Shown here: positions 33,601-44,816 of the stretch, piece by piece
Layout: every line of letters starts with the position of its first letter
Numbering within the stretch: the first letter of the stretch is position 1
Position numbers and translations under genes: made by a program
Notes under the pieces: model-generated
The model's database searches: none
Seen by the model: only the letters and a program-made list of their open reading frames with translations
What the model was told of the DNA's origin: nothing
Assembly: GCA_963210315.1 (NCBI GenBank)
Contig: OY723314.1
Span: forward strand, 1,612,001 to 1,676,000
Reading direction: 5' to 3'
DNA from: Rhynchopus euleeides
Lineage: Eukaryota > Euglenozoa > Diplonemea > Diplonemida > Diplonemidae
Length of the DNA: 64,000 bases

Positions 33601-36600
33601 GCTAGAGGTTGCTGGAGGTTGCGAGAGGTTGCTGCAGGTTGCTAGAGGTTGCTGGAGGTTGCTGGAGGTTGCTGGAGGTTGCTAGAGGTTGCTGGAGGTT
33701 GCTGGAGGTTGCTAGAGGTTGCTGGAGGTTGCTGGAGGTTGCTGGAGGTTGCTGGAGGTTGCTGGAGGTTGCTGGAGGTTGCTGGAGGTTGCTAGAGGTT
33801 GCTGGAGGTTGCTGGAGGTTGCTGCAGGTTGCTGCAGGTTGCTGGAGGTTGCTGGAGGTTGCTAGAGGTTAATGGAGGTTGCTGGAGGTTGCTGGAGGTT
33901 GCTAGAGGTTGCTAGAGGTTGCTAGAGGTTGCTGCAGGTTGCTGCAGGTTGCTGGAGGTTGCTGGAGGTTGCTAGAGCTGGCTGGAGGTTGCTAGAGGTT
34001 GCTAGAGGTTACTGGAGGTTGCTGGAGGTTGCTAGAGGTTCCTAGAGGTTCCTAGAGGTTCCTAGTGGTTGCTAGAGGTTGCTGGAGGTTGCTGGAGGTT
34101 GCTAGAGGTTGCTAGAGGTTGCTAGAGGTTGCTAGAGGTTGCTGGAGGTTGCTAGAGGTTGCTGCAGGTTGCTAGAGGTTGCTGGAGGTTGCGAGAGGTT
34201 GCTGCAGGTTGCTAGAGGTTGCTGGAGGTTGCTGGAGGTTGCTAGAGGTTGCTAGAGGTTGCTGCAGGTTGCTGGAGGTTGCTAGAGGTTGCTAGAGGTT
34301 GCTGGAGGTTGCTAGAGGTTGCTGCAGGTTGCTGGAGGTTGCTGCAGGTTGCTGGAGGTTGCTAGAGGTTGCTGGAGGTTGCTAGAGGTTGCTAGAGGTT
34401 GCTAGAGGTTGCTGGAGGTTGCTAGAGGTTGCTGCAGGTTGCTAGAGGTTGCTGGAGGTTGCGAGAGGTTGCTGCAGGTTGCTAGAGGTTGCTGGAGGTT
34501 GCTGGAGGTTGCTAGAGGTTGCTAGAGGTTGCTGCAGGTTGCTGGAGGTTGCTAGAGGTTGCTAGAGGTTGCTGGAGGTTGCTAGAGGTTGCTGCAGGTT
34601 GCTGCAGGTTGCTGCAGGTTGCTGCAGGTTGCTGGAGGTTGCTAGAGGTTGCTGGAGGTTGCTAGAGGTTGCTGCAGGTTGCTGGAGGTTGCTGCAGGTT
34701 GCTAGAGGTTGCTGGAGGTTGCTGGAGGTTGCTGGAGGTTGCTAGAGGTTGCTAGAGGTTGCTGCAGGTTGCTGGAGGTTGCTAGAGGTTGCTAGAGGTT
34801 GCTGGAGGTTGCTAGAGGTTGCTGCAGGTTGCTGGAGGTTGCTGCAGGTTGCTGGAGGTTGCTAGAGGTTGCTGGAGGTTGCTAGAGGTTGCTGCAGGTT
34901 GCTGGAGGTTGCTGCAGGTTGCTGGAGGTTGCTAGAGGTTGCTGGAGGTTGCTGGAGGTTGCTGGAGGTTGCTGGAGGTTGCTAGAGGTTGCTAGAGGCT
35001 GCTAGAGGTTGCTAGAGGTTGCTGGAGGTTGCTGGACGTTGCTGGACGTTGCTGGACGTTGCTGGAGGTTGCTGGAGGTTGCTGGAGGTTGCTAGAGGTT
35101 GCTAGAGGTTGCTGGATGTTGCTGGAGGTTGCTGGAGGTTGCTGCAGGTTGCTAGAGGTTGCTAGAGGTTGCTAGAGGTTGCTAGAGGTTGCTGGAGGTT
35201 GCTGGAGGTTGCTGGAGGTTACTGGAGGTTGCTGGAGGTTGCTGGAGGTTGCTAGAGGTTCCTAGAGGTTCCTAGAGGTTCCTAGAGGTTGCTGGAGGTT
35301 GCTGGAGGTTGCTAGAGGTTGCTAGAGGTTGCTGCAGGTTGCTGCAGGTTGCTGGAGGTTGCTAGAGCTGGCTGGAGGTTGCTAGAGGTTGCTAGAGGTT
35401 GCTGGAGGTTGCTAGAGGTTGCTGGAGGTTGCTGGAGGTTGCTGGAGGTTGCTGGAGGTTGCTGGAGGTTGCTGGAGGTTGCTAGAGGTTGCTGGAGGTT
35501 GCTGGAGGTTGCTAGAGGTTGCTGGAGGTTGCTGGAGGTTGCTGGAGGTTACTGGAGGTTGCTGGAGGTTGCTGGAGGTTGCTAGAGGTGGCTGGAGGTT
35601 GCTGGAGGTTGCTGGAGGTTGCTAGAGGTTGCTGGAGGTTGCTGGAGGTTGCTGGAGGTTGCTAGAGGTTGCTGGAGGTTGCTGGAGGTTGCTGGAGGTT
35701 GCTAGAGGTTGCTGGAGGTTGCTGCAGGTTGCTGCAGGTTGCTAGAGGTTGCTGGAGGTTGCTAGAGGTTGCTAGAGGTTAATGGAGGTTGCTGGAGGTT
35801 GCTGGAGGTTGCTGGACGTTGCTGGAGGTTGCTAGAGGTTGCTAGAGGTTGCTAGAGGTTGCTGCAGGTTGCTGGAGGTTGCTGGAGGTTGCTAGAGCTG
35901 GCTGGAGGTTGCTAGAGGTTGCTAGAGGTTACTGGAGGTTGCTGGAGGTTGCTAGAGGTTCCTAGAGGTTCCTAGAGGTTCCTAGAGGTTGCTAGAGGTT
36001 GCTGGAGGTTGCTGGAGGTTGCTAGAGGTTGCTAGAGGTTGCTAGAGGTTGCTAGAGGTTGCTGGAGGTTGCTAGAGGTTGCTGCAGGTTGCTAGAGGTT
36101 GCTGGAGGTTGCGAGAGGTTGCTGCAGGTTGCTAGAGGTTGCTGGAGGTTGCTGGAGGTTGCTAGAGGTTGCTAGAGGTTGCTGCAGGTTGCTGGAGGTT
36201 GCTAGAGGTTGCTAGAGGTTGCTGGAGGTTGCTAGAGGTTGCTGCAGGTTGCTGGAGGTTGCTGCAGGTTGCTGGAGGTTGCTAGAGGTTGCTGGAGGTT
36301 GCTAGAGGTTGCTGCAGGTTGCTGGAGGTTGCTGCAGGTTGCTGGAGGTTGCTAGAGGTTGCTGGAGGTTGCTGGAGGTTGCTGGAGGTTGCTGGAGGTT
36401 GCTAGAGGTTGCTAGAGGCTGCTAGAGGTTGCTAGAGGTTGCTGGAGGTTGCTGGAGGTTGCTGGACGTTGCTGGACGTTGCTGGAGGTTGCTGGAGGTT
36501 GCTGGAGGTTGCTAGAGGTTGCTAGAGGTTGCTGGATGTTGCTGGAGGTTGCTGGAGGTTGCTGCAGGTTGCTAGAGGTTGCTAGAGGTTGCTAGAGGTT

Positions 36601-39600
36601 CCTAGAGGTTCCTAGAGGTTCCTAGAGGTTGCTAGAGGTTGCTGGAGGTTGCTGGAGGTTGCTAGAGGTTGCTAGAGGTTGCTAGAGGTTGCTGCAGGTT
36701 GCTGCAGGTTGCTGGAGGTTGCTAGAGCTGGCTGGAGGTTGCTAGAGGTTGCTAGAGGTTGCTGGACGTTGCTGGAGGTTGCTGGAGGTTGCTAGAGGTG
36801 GCTGGAGGTTGCTAGAGGTTGCTAGAGGTTAATGGAGGTTGCTGGAGGTTGCTGGACGTTGCTGGAGGTTGCTAGAGGTTGCTAGAGGTTGCTGCAGGTT
36901 GCTGCAGGTTGCTGGAGGTTGCTGGAGGTTGCTAGAGGTGGCTGGAGGTTGCTAGAGGTTGCTAGAGGTTACTGGAGGTTGCTGGAGGTTGCTAGAGGTT
37001 CCTAGAGGTTCCTAGAGGTTCCTAGAGGTTGCTAGAGGTTGCTGGAGGTTGCTGGAGGTTGCTAGAGGTTGCTAGAGGTTGCTAGAGGTTGCTAGAGGTT
37101 GCTAGAGGTTGCTAGAGGTTGCTAGAGGTTGCTGGAGGTTGCTGGAGGTTGCTGGAGGTTACTGGAGGTTGCTGGAGGTTGCTGGAGGTTGCTAGAGGTG
37201 GCTGGAGGTTGCTAGAGGTTGCTGGAGGTTGCTGGATGTTGCTGGAGGTTGCTGGAGGTTGCTGGAGGTTGCTGGAGGTTGCTAGAGGTTGCTAGAGGTT
37301 GCTGGAGGTTGCTGGAGGTTGCTGGAGGTTGCTGGAGGTTGCTAGAGGTTGCTGGAGGTTGCTGGATGTTGCTGGAGGTTTCTGGAGGTTGCTGCAGGTT
37401 GCTAGAGGTTGCTGGAGGTTGCTAGAGCTTGCTAGAGGTTGCTTGAGGTTGCTGGAGGTTGCTAGAGGTTGCTAGAGGTTGCTAGAGGTTGCTAGAGGTT
37501 GCTGGATGTTGCTGGAGGTTGCTGGAGGTTGCTGCAGGTTGCTAGAGGTTGCTAGAGGTTGCTAGAGGTTCCTAGAGGTTCCTAGAGGTTCCTAGAGGTT
37601 GCTAGAGGTTGCTGGAGGTTGCTGGAGGTTGCTAGAGGTTGCTAGAGGTTGCTGCAGGTTGCTGCAGGTTGCTGGAGGTTGCTAGAGCTGGCTGGAGGTT
37701 GCTAGAGGTTGCTAGAGGTTGCTGGAGGTTGCTAGAGGTTGCTGGAGGTTGCTGGAGGTTGCTGGAGGTTGCTGGAGGTTGCTGGAGGTTGCTAGAGGTT
37801 GCTGGAGGTTGCTGGAGGTTGCTGGAGGTTGCTAGAGGTTGCTGGAGGTTGCTGGAGGTTGCTAGAGGTTGCTGGAGGTTGCTGGAGGTTGCTGCAGGTT
37901 GCTGCAGGTTGCTAGAGGTTGCTGGAGGTTGCTGGAGGTTGCTAGAGGTTGCTAGAGGTTAATGGAGGTTGCTGGAGGTTGCTGGAGGTTGCTGGACGTT
38001 ACTGGAGGTTGCTAGAGGTTGCTAGAGGTTGCTAGAGGTTGCTAGAGGTTGCTAGAGGTTGCTAGAGCTGGCTGGAGGTTGCTAGAGGTTGCTAGAGGTT
38101 ACTGGAGGTTGCTGGAGGTTGCTAGAGCTGGCTGGAGGTTGCTAGAGGTTGCTAGAGGTTACTGGAGGTTGCTGGAGGTTGCTAGAGGTTCCTAGAGGTT
38201 CCTAGAGGTTCCTAGAGGTTGCTAGAGGTTGCTGGAGGTTGCTGGAGGTTGCTAGAGGTTGCTAGAGGTTGCTAGAGGTTGCTAGAGGTTGCTAGAGGTT
38301 GCTAGAGGTTGCTGGAGGTTGCTAGAGGTTGCTGCAGGTTGCTAGAGGTTGCTGGAGGTTGCGAGAGGTTGCTGCAGGTTGCTAGAGGTTGCTGGAGGTT
38401 GCTGGAGGTTGCTAGAGGTTGCTAGAGGTTGCTGCAGGTTGCTGGAGGTTGCTAGAGGTTGCTAGAGGTTGCTGGAGGTTGCTAGAGGTTGCTGCAGGTT
38501 GCTGGAGGTTGCTGCAGGTTGCTGGAGGTTGCTAGAGGTTGCTGGAGGTTGCTAGAGGTTGCTGCAGGTTGCTGGAGGTTGCTGCAGGTTGCTGGAGGTT
38601 GCTAGAGGTTGCTGGAGGTTGCTGGAGGTTGCTGGAGGTTGCTGGAGGTTGCTAGAGGTTGCTAGAGGCTGCTAGAGGTTGCTAGAGGTTGCTGGAGGTT
38701 GCTGGAGGTTGCTGGACGTTGCTGGACGTTGCTGGAGGTTGCTGGAGGTTGCTGGAGGTTGCTAGAGGTTGCTAGAGGTTGCTGGATGTTGCTGGAGGTT
38801 GCTGGAGGTTGCTGCAGGTTGCTAGAGGTTGCTAGAGGTTGCTAGAGGTTCCTAGAGGTTCCTAGAGGTTGCTAGAGGTTGCTAGAGGTTGCTGGAGGTT
38901 GCTGGAGGTTGCTAGAGGTTGCTAGAGGTTGCTAGAGGTTGCTGCAGGTTGCTGGAGGTTGCTAGAGCTGGCTGGAGGTTGCTAGAGGTTGCTAGAGGTT
39001 GCTGGAGGTTGCTGGAGGTTGCTGGAGGTTGCTGGAGGTTGCTGGAGGTTGCTAGAGGTTGCTGGAGGTTGCTAGAGGTTGCTGCAGGTTGCTGGAGGTT
39101 GCTGCAGGTTGCTGGAGGTTGCTAGAGGTTGCTGGAGGTTGCTAGAGGTTGCTGCAGGTTGCTGGAGGTTGCTGCAGGTTGCTGGAGGTTGCTAGAGGTT
39201 GCTGGAGGTTGCTGGAGGTTGCTGGAGGTTGCTGGAGGTTGCTAGAGGTTGCTAGAGGCTGCTAGAGGTTGCTAGAGGTTGCTGGAGGTTGCTGGAGGTT
39301 GCTGGACGTTGCTGGACGTTGCTGGAGGTTGCTGGAGGTTGCTGGAGGTTGCTAGAGGTTGCTAGAGGTTGCTGGATGTTGCTGGAGGTTGCTGGAGGTT
39401 GCTGCAGGTTGCTAGAGGTTGCTAGAGGTTGCTAGAGGTTCCTAGAGGTTCCTAGAGGTTGCTAGAGGTTGCTAGAGGTTGCTGGAGGTTGCTGGAGGTT
39501 GCTAGAGGTTGCTAGAGGTTGCTAGAGGTTGCTGCAGGTTGCTGGAGGTTGCTAGAGCTGGCTGGAGGTTGCTAGAGGTTGCTAGAGGTTGCTGGAGGTT

Positions 39601-40960
39601 GCTGGAGGTTGCTGGTGGTTGCTGGAGGTTGCTGGAGGTTGCTAGAGGTTGCTGGAGGTTGCTGGAGGTTGCTGGAGGTTGCTAGAGGTTGCTGGAGGTT
39701 GCTGGAGGTTGCTAGAGGTTGCTGGAGGTTGCTGGAGGTTGCTGGAGGTTGCTGGAGGTTGCTGGAGGTTGCTAGAGGTTGCTGGAGGTTGCTGGAGGTT
39801 GCTGCAGGTTGCTGCAGGTTGCTAGAGGTTGCTGGAGGTTGCTGGAGGTTGCTAGAGGTTGCTGCAGGTTGCTGCAGGTTGCTGCAGGTTGCTGGAGGTT
39901 GCTGGAGGTTGCTAGAGGTTGCTGCAGGTTGCTGCAGGTTGCTGGAGGTTGCTAGAGGTGGCTGGAGGTTGCTAGAGGTTGCTAGAGGTTAATGGAGGTT
40001 GCTGGAGGTTGCTGGACGTTGCTGGACGTTGCTGGAGGTTGCTAGAGGTTGCTAGAGGTTGCTAGAGGTTGCTGCAGGTTGCTGGAGGTTGCTGGAGGTT
40101 GCTAGAGGTGGCTGGAGGTTGCTAGAGGTTGCTAGAGGTTACTGGAGGTTGCTGGAGGTTGCTAGAGGTTCCTAGAGGTTCCTAGAGGTTCCTAGAGGTT
40201 GCTAGAGGTTGCTGGAGGTTGCTGGAGGTTGCTAGAGGTTGCTAGAGGTTGCTAGAGGTTGCTAGAGGTTGCTAGAGGTTGCTAGAGGTTGCTAGAGGTT
40301 GCTGGAGGTTGCTGGAGGTTGCTGGAGGTTACTGGAGGTTGCTGGAGGTTGCTGGAGGTTGCTAGAGGTGGCTGGAGGTTGCTAGAGGTTGCTGGAGGTT
40401 GCTGGATGTTGCTGGAGGTTGCTGGAGGTTGCTGGAGGTTGCTGGAGGTTGCTAGAGGTTGCTAGAGGTTGCTGGAGGTTGCTGGAGGTTGCTGGAGGTT
40501 GCTGGAGGTTGCTAGAGGTTGCTGGAGGTTGCTGGATGTTGCTGGAGGTTTCTGGAGGTTGCTGCAGGTTGCTAGAGGTTGCTGGAGGTTGCTAGAGCTT
40601 GCTAGAGGTTGCTGGAGGTTGCTGGAGGTTGCTAGAGGTTGCTAGAGGTTGCTAGAGGTTGCTAGAGGTTGCTTGAGGTTGCTAGAGGTTGCTAGAGGTT
40701 GCTAGAGGTTGCTAGAGGTTGCTGGAGGTTGCTGGATTTTGCTGGAGGTTGCTGGAGGTTGCTAGAGGTTGCTGGAGGTTGCTGGATGTTGCTGGAGGTT
40801 GCTGGAGGTTGCTGCAGGTTGCTAGAGGTTGCTGGAGGTTGCTGGAGGTTGCTAGAGGTTGCTGGAGGTTGCTGGAGGTTGCTGGAGGTTGCTAGAGGTT
40901 GCTGGAGGTTGCTAGAGGTTGCTGGAGGTTGCTAGAGGTTGCTGGAGGTTGCTAGAGGTT
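27611..40960 (+). repeat. 10-bp satellite, 1335 units
   Basis: The unit is gctNNaggtt, with NN mostly AG, GG or CA. Every unit begins at a coordinate ending in 1 from 27611 to 40951, so 1335 units show no net indel. Rarer units serve as markers: cctagaggtt in runs of two or three (for example 30281, 31291, 31861, 32491, 33481, 35261, 36601, 38191, 40171), aatggaggtt, gctggacgtt, gctagagctg, gcgagaggtt and gctagaggct. Their recurring order shows repeated block duplication with no single higher-order period. The plus strand is G-rich with GG pairs. Short open frames rich in L, E, V, A, C and W are by-products of the unit. Confidence 0.97.
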
Positions 40961-41100
40961 GGGAGTTTGGCAGAAGTGTCCGACTGCGGGAGAGTGCCTA
41001 TATGGGTGTTTGGGAGTTCGCCACAGGTGTCCGACTGCGGGAGAGTGCTGAAATGCGTCGTTCGGAGTTCGGCAGAAGTGTCCGGAAGTTGCCGGAGGTT
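40961..41100 (+). repeat. Degenerate 51-bp repeats at the edge of the 10-bp array
   Basis: gggagtttggcagaagtgtc cgactgcgggagagtgc and two further imperfect copies follow the last 10-bp unit directly. They are diverged versions of the 51-bp unit that is well conserved at 42142-43110. A few broken 10-bp-like units (ggttgctcgtggttgctgca) follow. Confidence 0.85.
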
Positions 41101-41202
41101 GCTCGTGGTTGCTGCAGGCTACTGGAAGTTGCTGGTCGCTGGAAACGGTCAGGAACAGGTGTTTTCTGTAGGGTATAGCTGCTACCTACAGTGAGCGAGT
41201 TC

Positions 41203-41530
41203 TTTTTAGCAGATTGGTTTGTGCGGCTAGCAGAGGACGCGGGGGCGGAGCACCCAACAAGGGAGTGAGAATCAACGCCACGGTTCCTGTCTGCGGGTCG
41301 CCAGCGGGGCTGCGTCACACCGCTGCGTGTGCGGGGGTCGCCTCCTCCCGGTGGAGTGGCGGTTGCGGGTACGAGCTGGTGTCGCGCGTCGGGCGTGGGG
41401 TTGTGGCGTGTGGTCGGAGCGTTGGTCACAACTTGGTGTGAGCGGATGGTGAGGGGAGCCGTCAGAGTTGTGTGGCTGACGGGCTGTGTGACTGGGAATC
41501 GGCGGTGGCTGTGCCGGCCGCAGTCACACA
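41203..41530 (+). repeat. Duplicated segment, copy 1
   Basis: From agcagattggttt through gcgtcgggcgtggggttgtg to gtgtggtcggagcgttggt, this segment is a diverged copy of 43845-44090. Both copies lie just after 51-bp/10-bp repeats, so satellite and flank were duplicated together. There is no supported gene; short frames differ between the copies. Confidence 0.65.
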
Positions 41531-42141
41531 ACCTGCCCCAATCCCCCACACGAAGCCGTGATCATGTGAATTCCGCATTGCCAGTGGCCACCAATGTGAC
41601 CCCCAGCATAGAATGCAATGGCCGTCTGCAATGTCAATCTGAGAGCCGATGAACCGGGCACCCAACGCCTCTTGTGGACTTCTGTTCAATGCCGATGCGC
41701 GGCTCCAACCTCGAGTACGGTTGTTCCCAGTGAGATATTGTGAAGCGCCGGATACCTGCCCCCACCCCACCCCACCCCCACCACCCCCTCCTGCACGTGC
41801 CTTGGACAAGTGTTCCGCATTCCGCCCTGATGTGCCAACAATTATCACACAGATGCCCTCCATACACATCCCCCACAGTCAGACAGATAGACAGACAGAC
41901 AGTGACAGTCCAGGATATCAGTGCATCCTTGTACCCAAAACAACACCATGGCAGTCGGCCCTGAGTCGGGTGGCGGCGTCGGCGGGGGCCTGGATTCGGC
42001 ATTTTTTGTGTGGAAAGTCTCATTTTTGTGTGCCAGAGGTCGGAGGTGGTGAGGAGGCGGTGAACGGGAGGGAAAAACTGCCCCATCAAAAAATCCACGG
42101 TACCTACAGCAGAAAATTAAACAGTCTTGCCAGGCCCTACT
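41531..42141. other. Unique region with the second ~95-bp dispersed repeat, no gene
   Basis: Contains the dispersed repeat at 41899-42003 (gacagtgacagtccaggata to gggggcctggatt) and a C/A-rich tract at 41760-41800. No open frame here resembles a known family. Confidence 0.5.
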
Positions 42142-43110
42142 GTTTAGGACTTAGGCAGAGGTGTGCGACTGCAGGAGAGTGCTGAAATGGGTGTTGAGGA
42201 CTTAGGCAGAGGTGTGCGACTGCAGGAGAGTGCTGAAATGGGTGTTTAGGACCTAGGCAGAGGTGTGCGACTGCAGGAGAGTGCTGAAATGGGTGTTTAG
42301 GACTTAGGCAGAGGTGTCCGACTGCCGGAGAGTGCTGAAATGGGTGTTTCGGAGTTAGGCACAGGTGTGCGACTGCAGGAGAGTGCTGAAATGGGTGTTG
42401 AGGACTTAGGCAGAGGTGTCCGACTGCAGGAGAGTGCTGAAATGGGTGTTTAGGACCTAGGCAGAGGTGTGCGACTGCAGGAGAGTGCTGAAATGGGTGT
42501 TTAGGACCTAGGCAGAGGTGTGCGACCGCAGGAGAGTGCTGAAATGGGTGTTTAGGACTTAGGCAGAGGTGTGCGACTGCAGGAGAGTGCCGAAATGGGT
42601 GTTTAGGACCTAGGCAGAGGTGTGCGACCGCAGGAGAGTGCTGAAATGGGTGTTTAGGACCTAGGCAGAGGTGTGCGACTGCAGGAGAGTGCTGAAATGG
42701 GTGTTGAGGACTTAGGCAGAGGTGTGCGACTGCAGGAGAGTGCCGAAATGGGTGTTTAGGACCTAGGCAGAGGTGTGCGACCGCAGGAGAGTGCTGAAAT
42801 GGGTGTTTAGGACTTAGGCAGAGGTGTGCGACTGCAGGAGAGTGCTGAAATGGGTGTTTAGGACTTAGGCAGAGGTGTGCGACTGCAGGAGAGTGCCGAA
42901 ATGGGTGTTTAGGACCTAGGCAGAGGTGTGCGACTGCAGGAGAGTGCTGAAATGGGTGTTGAGGACTTAGGCAGAGGTGTGCGACTGCAGGAGAGTGCCG
43001 AAATGGGTGTTTAGGACCTAGGCAGAGGTGTGCGACCGCAGGAGAGTGCTGAAATGGGTGTTTCGGAGTTAGGCAGAGGTGTGCGACTGCAGGAGAGTGC
43101 TGAAATGGGT
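42142..43110 (+). repeat. 51-bp satellite, exactly 19 units
   Basis: The unit starts gtttaggacttaggcagagg and ends gagagtgctgaaatgggt. From the first gttta at 42142 to the last boundary at 43111 is 969 bp, which is 19 x 51, so again there is no net indel. Variants (gcgactgcag or gcgaccgcag, tgctg or tgccg, acttagg or acctagg) recur in blocks. Each unit contains stops, so it is not coding. Confidence 0.95.
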
Positions 43111-43123
43111 GTTTGGCCCTGCT

Positions 43124-43373
43124 GCTGGTGGTTGCTGGAAGTTGCTTGAGGTTGCTGGAGGTTGCTAGAGGTTGCTAGAGGTTGCTAGAGGTTGCTAGAG
43201 GTTGCTAGAGGTTGCTAGAGGTTGCTAGAGGTTGCTAGAGGTTGCTAGAGGTTGCTGGAGGTTGCTGGAGGTTGCTGGAAGTTGCTAGAGGTTGCTAGAG
43301 GTTGCTGGAGGTTGCTGGAAGTTGCTAGAGGTTGCTAGAGGTTGCTCGAGGTTGCTGGAAGTTGCTGGAGGTA
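43124..43373 (+). repeat. Second 10-bp satellite, about 25 units
   Basis: The same family as the large array (gctagaggtt, gctggaggtt, gctggaagtt), in register for 25 units. It follows the 51-bp array directly, the reverse of the order at 40960, where 51-bp units follow the 10-bp array. The two sequence families are therefore physically linked. Confidence 0.93.
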
Positions 43374-43388
43374 ACTTTTCAGGCATGT

Positions 43389-43421
43389 GGGGGCGCGGGC
43401 GGCGAAGCCGCCCGCGCCCCC
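43389..43421. other. Perfect 15-bp GC hairpin with GAA loop
   Basis: ggggg cgcgggcggc (43389-43403), loop gaa (43404-43406), then gccgcccgcgccccc (43407-43421), a perfect reverse complement. All stem pairs are G-C. It directly precedes and partly forms the first unit of the C-rich array, so it may be the site from which that array grew. Confidence 0.9.
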
Positions 43422-43520
43422 CCGCGCCCCCCCGCGCCCCCCCGCGCCCCCCCGCGCCCCCCCGCGCCCCCCCGCGCCCCCCCGCGCCCCCCCGCGCCCC
43501 CCCGCGCCCCCCCGCACCCC
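43411..43520 (+). repeat. C-rich 10-bp array (cccgcgcccc)n
   Basis: About ten units of cccgcgcccc in register with the 10-bp blocks, then degenerating to cccgcacccc. The minus strand has runs of seven Gs separated by cgc, which should form G-quadruplexes readily. The C-rich strand could form i-motifs. Confidence 0.93.
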
Positions 43521-44108
43521 CGCAGCGGGCCCCGCTCCCATGTCTGGTGTGGTACCTTCATAGAGAACTAACATTGCGAGATGGTGCTGGGAGACTTGCT
43601 TTTCCATTCACTCCGCCTCTCAGAACCCCCTGCTCGGCTGATCGCCGACTTCCGGCCGGTTCCCTGGTCAAGCTATGGGTTGACTGCTGCATCACCCGGG
43701 CGCTCCCGTTAGCCCTTCCGTCGTCGTATGATCTAGACGCCTTGATGTACTGGTCGACGCGATGCGTGCGGTCGTCGTGCACTTCCGGGGTCTCCTGGCA
43801 GTTCCCGCTCGACCCGGGAGTGGACCGGGCGGGAGCGGGGTCTTTTGCAGATTGGTTTTGGCAGTGGGTGGAGGACAAGGGGGTGGGAACCAACGTCCTG
43901 TGTGCGGGTCGTGAGTGGGACTATAGTGCGGTTGCGGGTGCGAGCCGAAGTCGCGGAGGTGTGGGGCGTGGGTGTGTAGCGCGTCGGGTGTGGGGTTGTG
44001 GCGTGTGGTCGGAGCGTTGGTGAGCACGTTTTTTGCGCTGGGTGTCAGTGGGTGATTGGCTGTGCGACGTGCAGACCTGCTGGATTGGGTGCGGATGCAG
44101 GGACGACG
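43521..44108. repeat. Flank of the C-rich array, with duplicated segment copy 2
   Basis: 43845-44090 is the diverged copy of 41203-41530 (gcagattggttttggcagtg, gcgtcgggtgtggggttgtg). The rest is unique. An open frame to 44023 starts inside the 10-bp array and runs through the C-rich array as Pro/Arg, so I do not accept it as a gene. Confidence 0.55.
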
Positions 44109-44250
44109 AGGAGCGACCTCGGAGCGACCTGTTTCGGTGCTGAGCGACCTCGGAGCGACCTTGAGCGGCCTGTTTTGGTGCGGAGCGACCTCTGTTAGCT
44201 GTGAGCGACCTCGGAGCGATCTTGAGCGACCTGTTTCGGTGCGGAGCCGC
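44109..44250 (+). repeat. Imperfect tandem repeat of gagcgacct
   Basis: gagcgacctcggagcgacct gtttcggtgc and variants repeat about four times (gagcgatcttgagcgacctg, ggtgcggagcgacctc). The period is irregular, roughly 30-50 bp. No gene is seen. Confidence 0.75.
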
Positions 44251-44468
44251 ACACAGTGAGGACAGACTGAGACTCCCCTCCAAGCCCCTGCCCCTGCCCC
44301 AACAGCCCTCTTGTCTGTGTTTGTAACTGCCGGTGCAGAGACACACCCATCCTACAATCCTACAGGTGCAGGATTTCTACAACATGATGTCATCAGATGC
44401 AAGAGACTGTGTACCACTGTTGAGAGAGTGACATCTGCTACCACCCACCTACCACCCCCTTCAGAGGC

Positions 44469-44816
44469 TTGCCCGTGAGGTGGCGCGACATCTACCTCCT
44501 GGCAATCACAGAGCACCCCGCAGTCTGTGCGCCCGCTGCGTCTGATATTGCCCAAGGCAGCGCACCAGCATCGACGGCTACGGGCCAGCCACCCGCGGAG
44601 CACCAACACGCACAGCAGGATGGCTCAACGTCGTCGTCGGACTCGTCAGACTCTTCGGACTCATCCGACTCATCGTCATCCCCAAGTTCCGAGAGCACGA
44701 TATACCACCGCTGTATCACAGCGAACCCAGCGCTCTATTCAAGTCATGCGTCTGGAAGCTGCTTGAGAGATGGTGTGCAGAACGACCGCGGCTCGGGACA
44801 TGAGTCCGATAAGTAG
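44469..44816 (+). CDS. Small Ser/Asp-rich hypothetical protein (weak)
   Basis: A 115-codon frame with a Ser/Asp tract (SSSDSSDSSDSSDSSSS) in the middle, a basic/polar tail, and no recognisable domain. It lies in the right part of the 19-kb insertion, so it could be element cargo or a decayed exon. The Ser/Asp tract comes from a repetitive tcgtcngactc sequence, so the open frame may be chance. Upstream, cccccttcagaggcttgccc recurs at 45391-45410. Confidence 0.2.
   Translation: MPVRWRDIYLLAITEHPAVCAPAASDIAQGSAPASTATGQPPAEHQHAQQDGSTSSSDSSDSSDSSDSSSSPSSESTIYHRCITANPALYSSHASGSCLRDGVQNDRGSGHESDK

Noticed and set aside
27611-40960. Telomere or bacterial Chi sequence
   Set aside because: The unit does not match known telomere repeats. 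GCTGGTGG occurs only as a rare variant (for example 39611) and has no meaning in a eukaryote.
27611-43373. Leu/Glu/Val/Ala/Trp-rich short frames in the 10-bp array
   Set aside because: They are translations of gctNNaggtt and appear wherever a variant makes ATG. No gene structure is present.
43292-44023. 243-codon frame through the C-rich array
   Set aside because: It starts within the 10-bp array and reads the C-rich array as Pro/Arg/Ala; the remainder is not conserved in the paralogous segment at 41203-41530.
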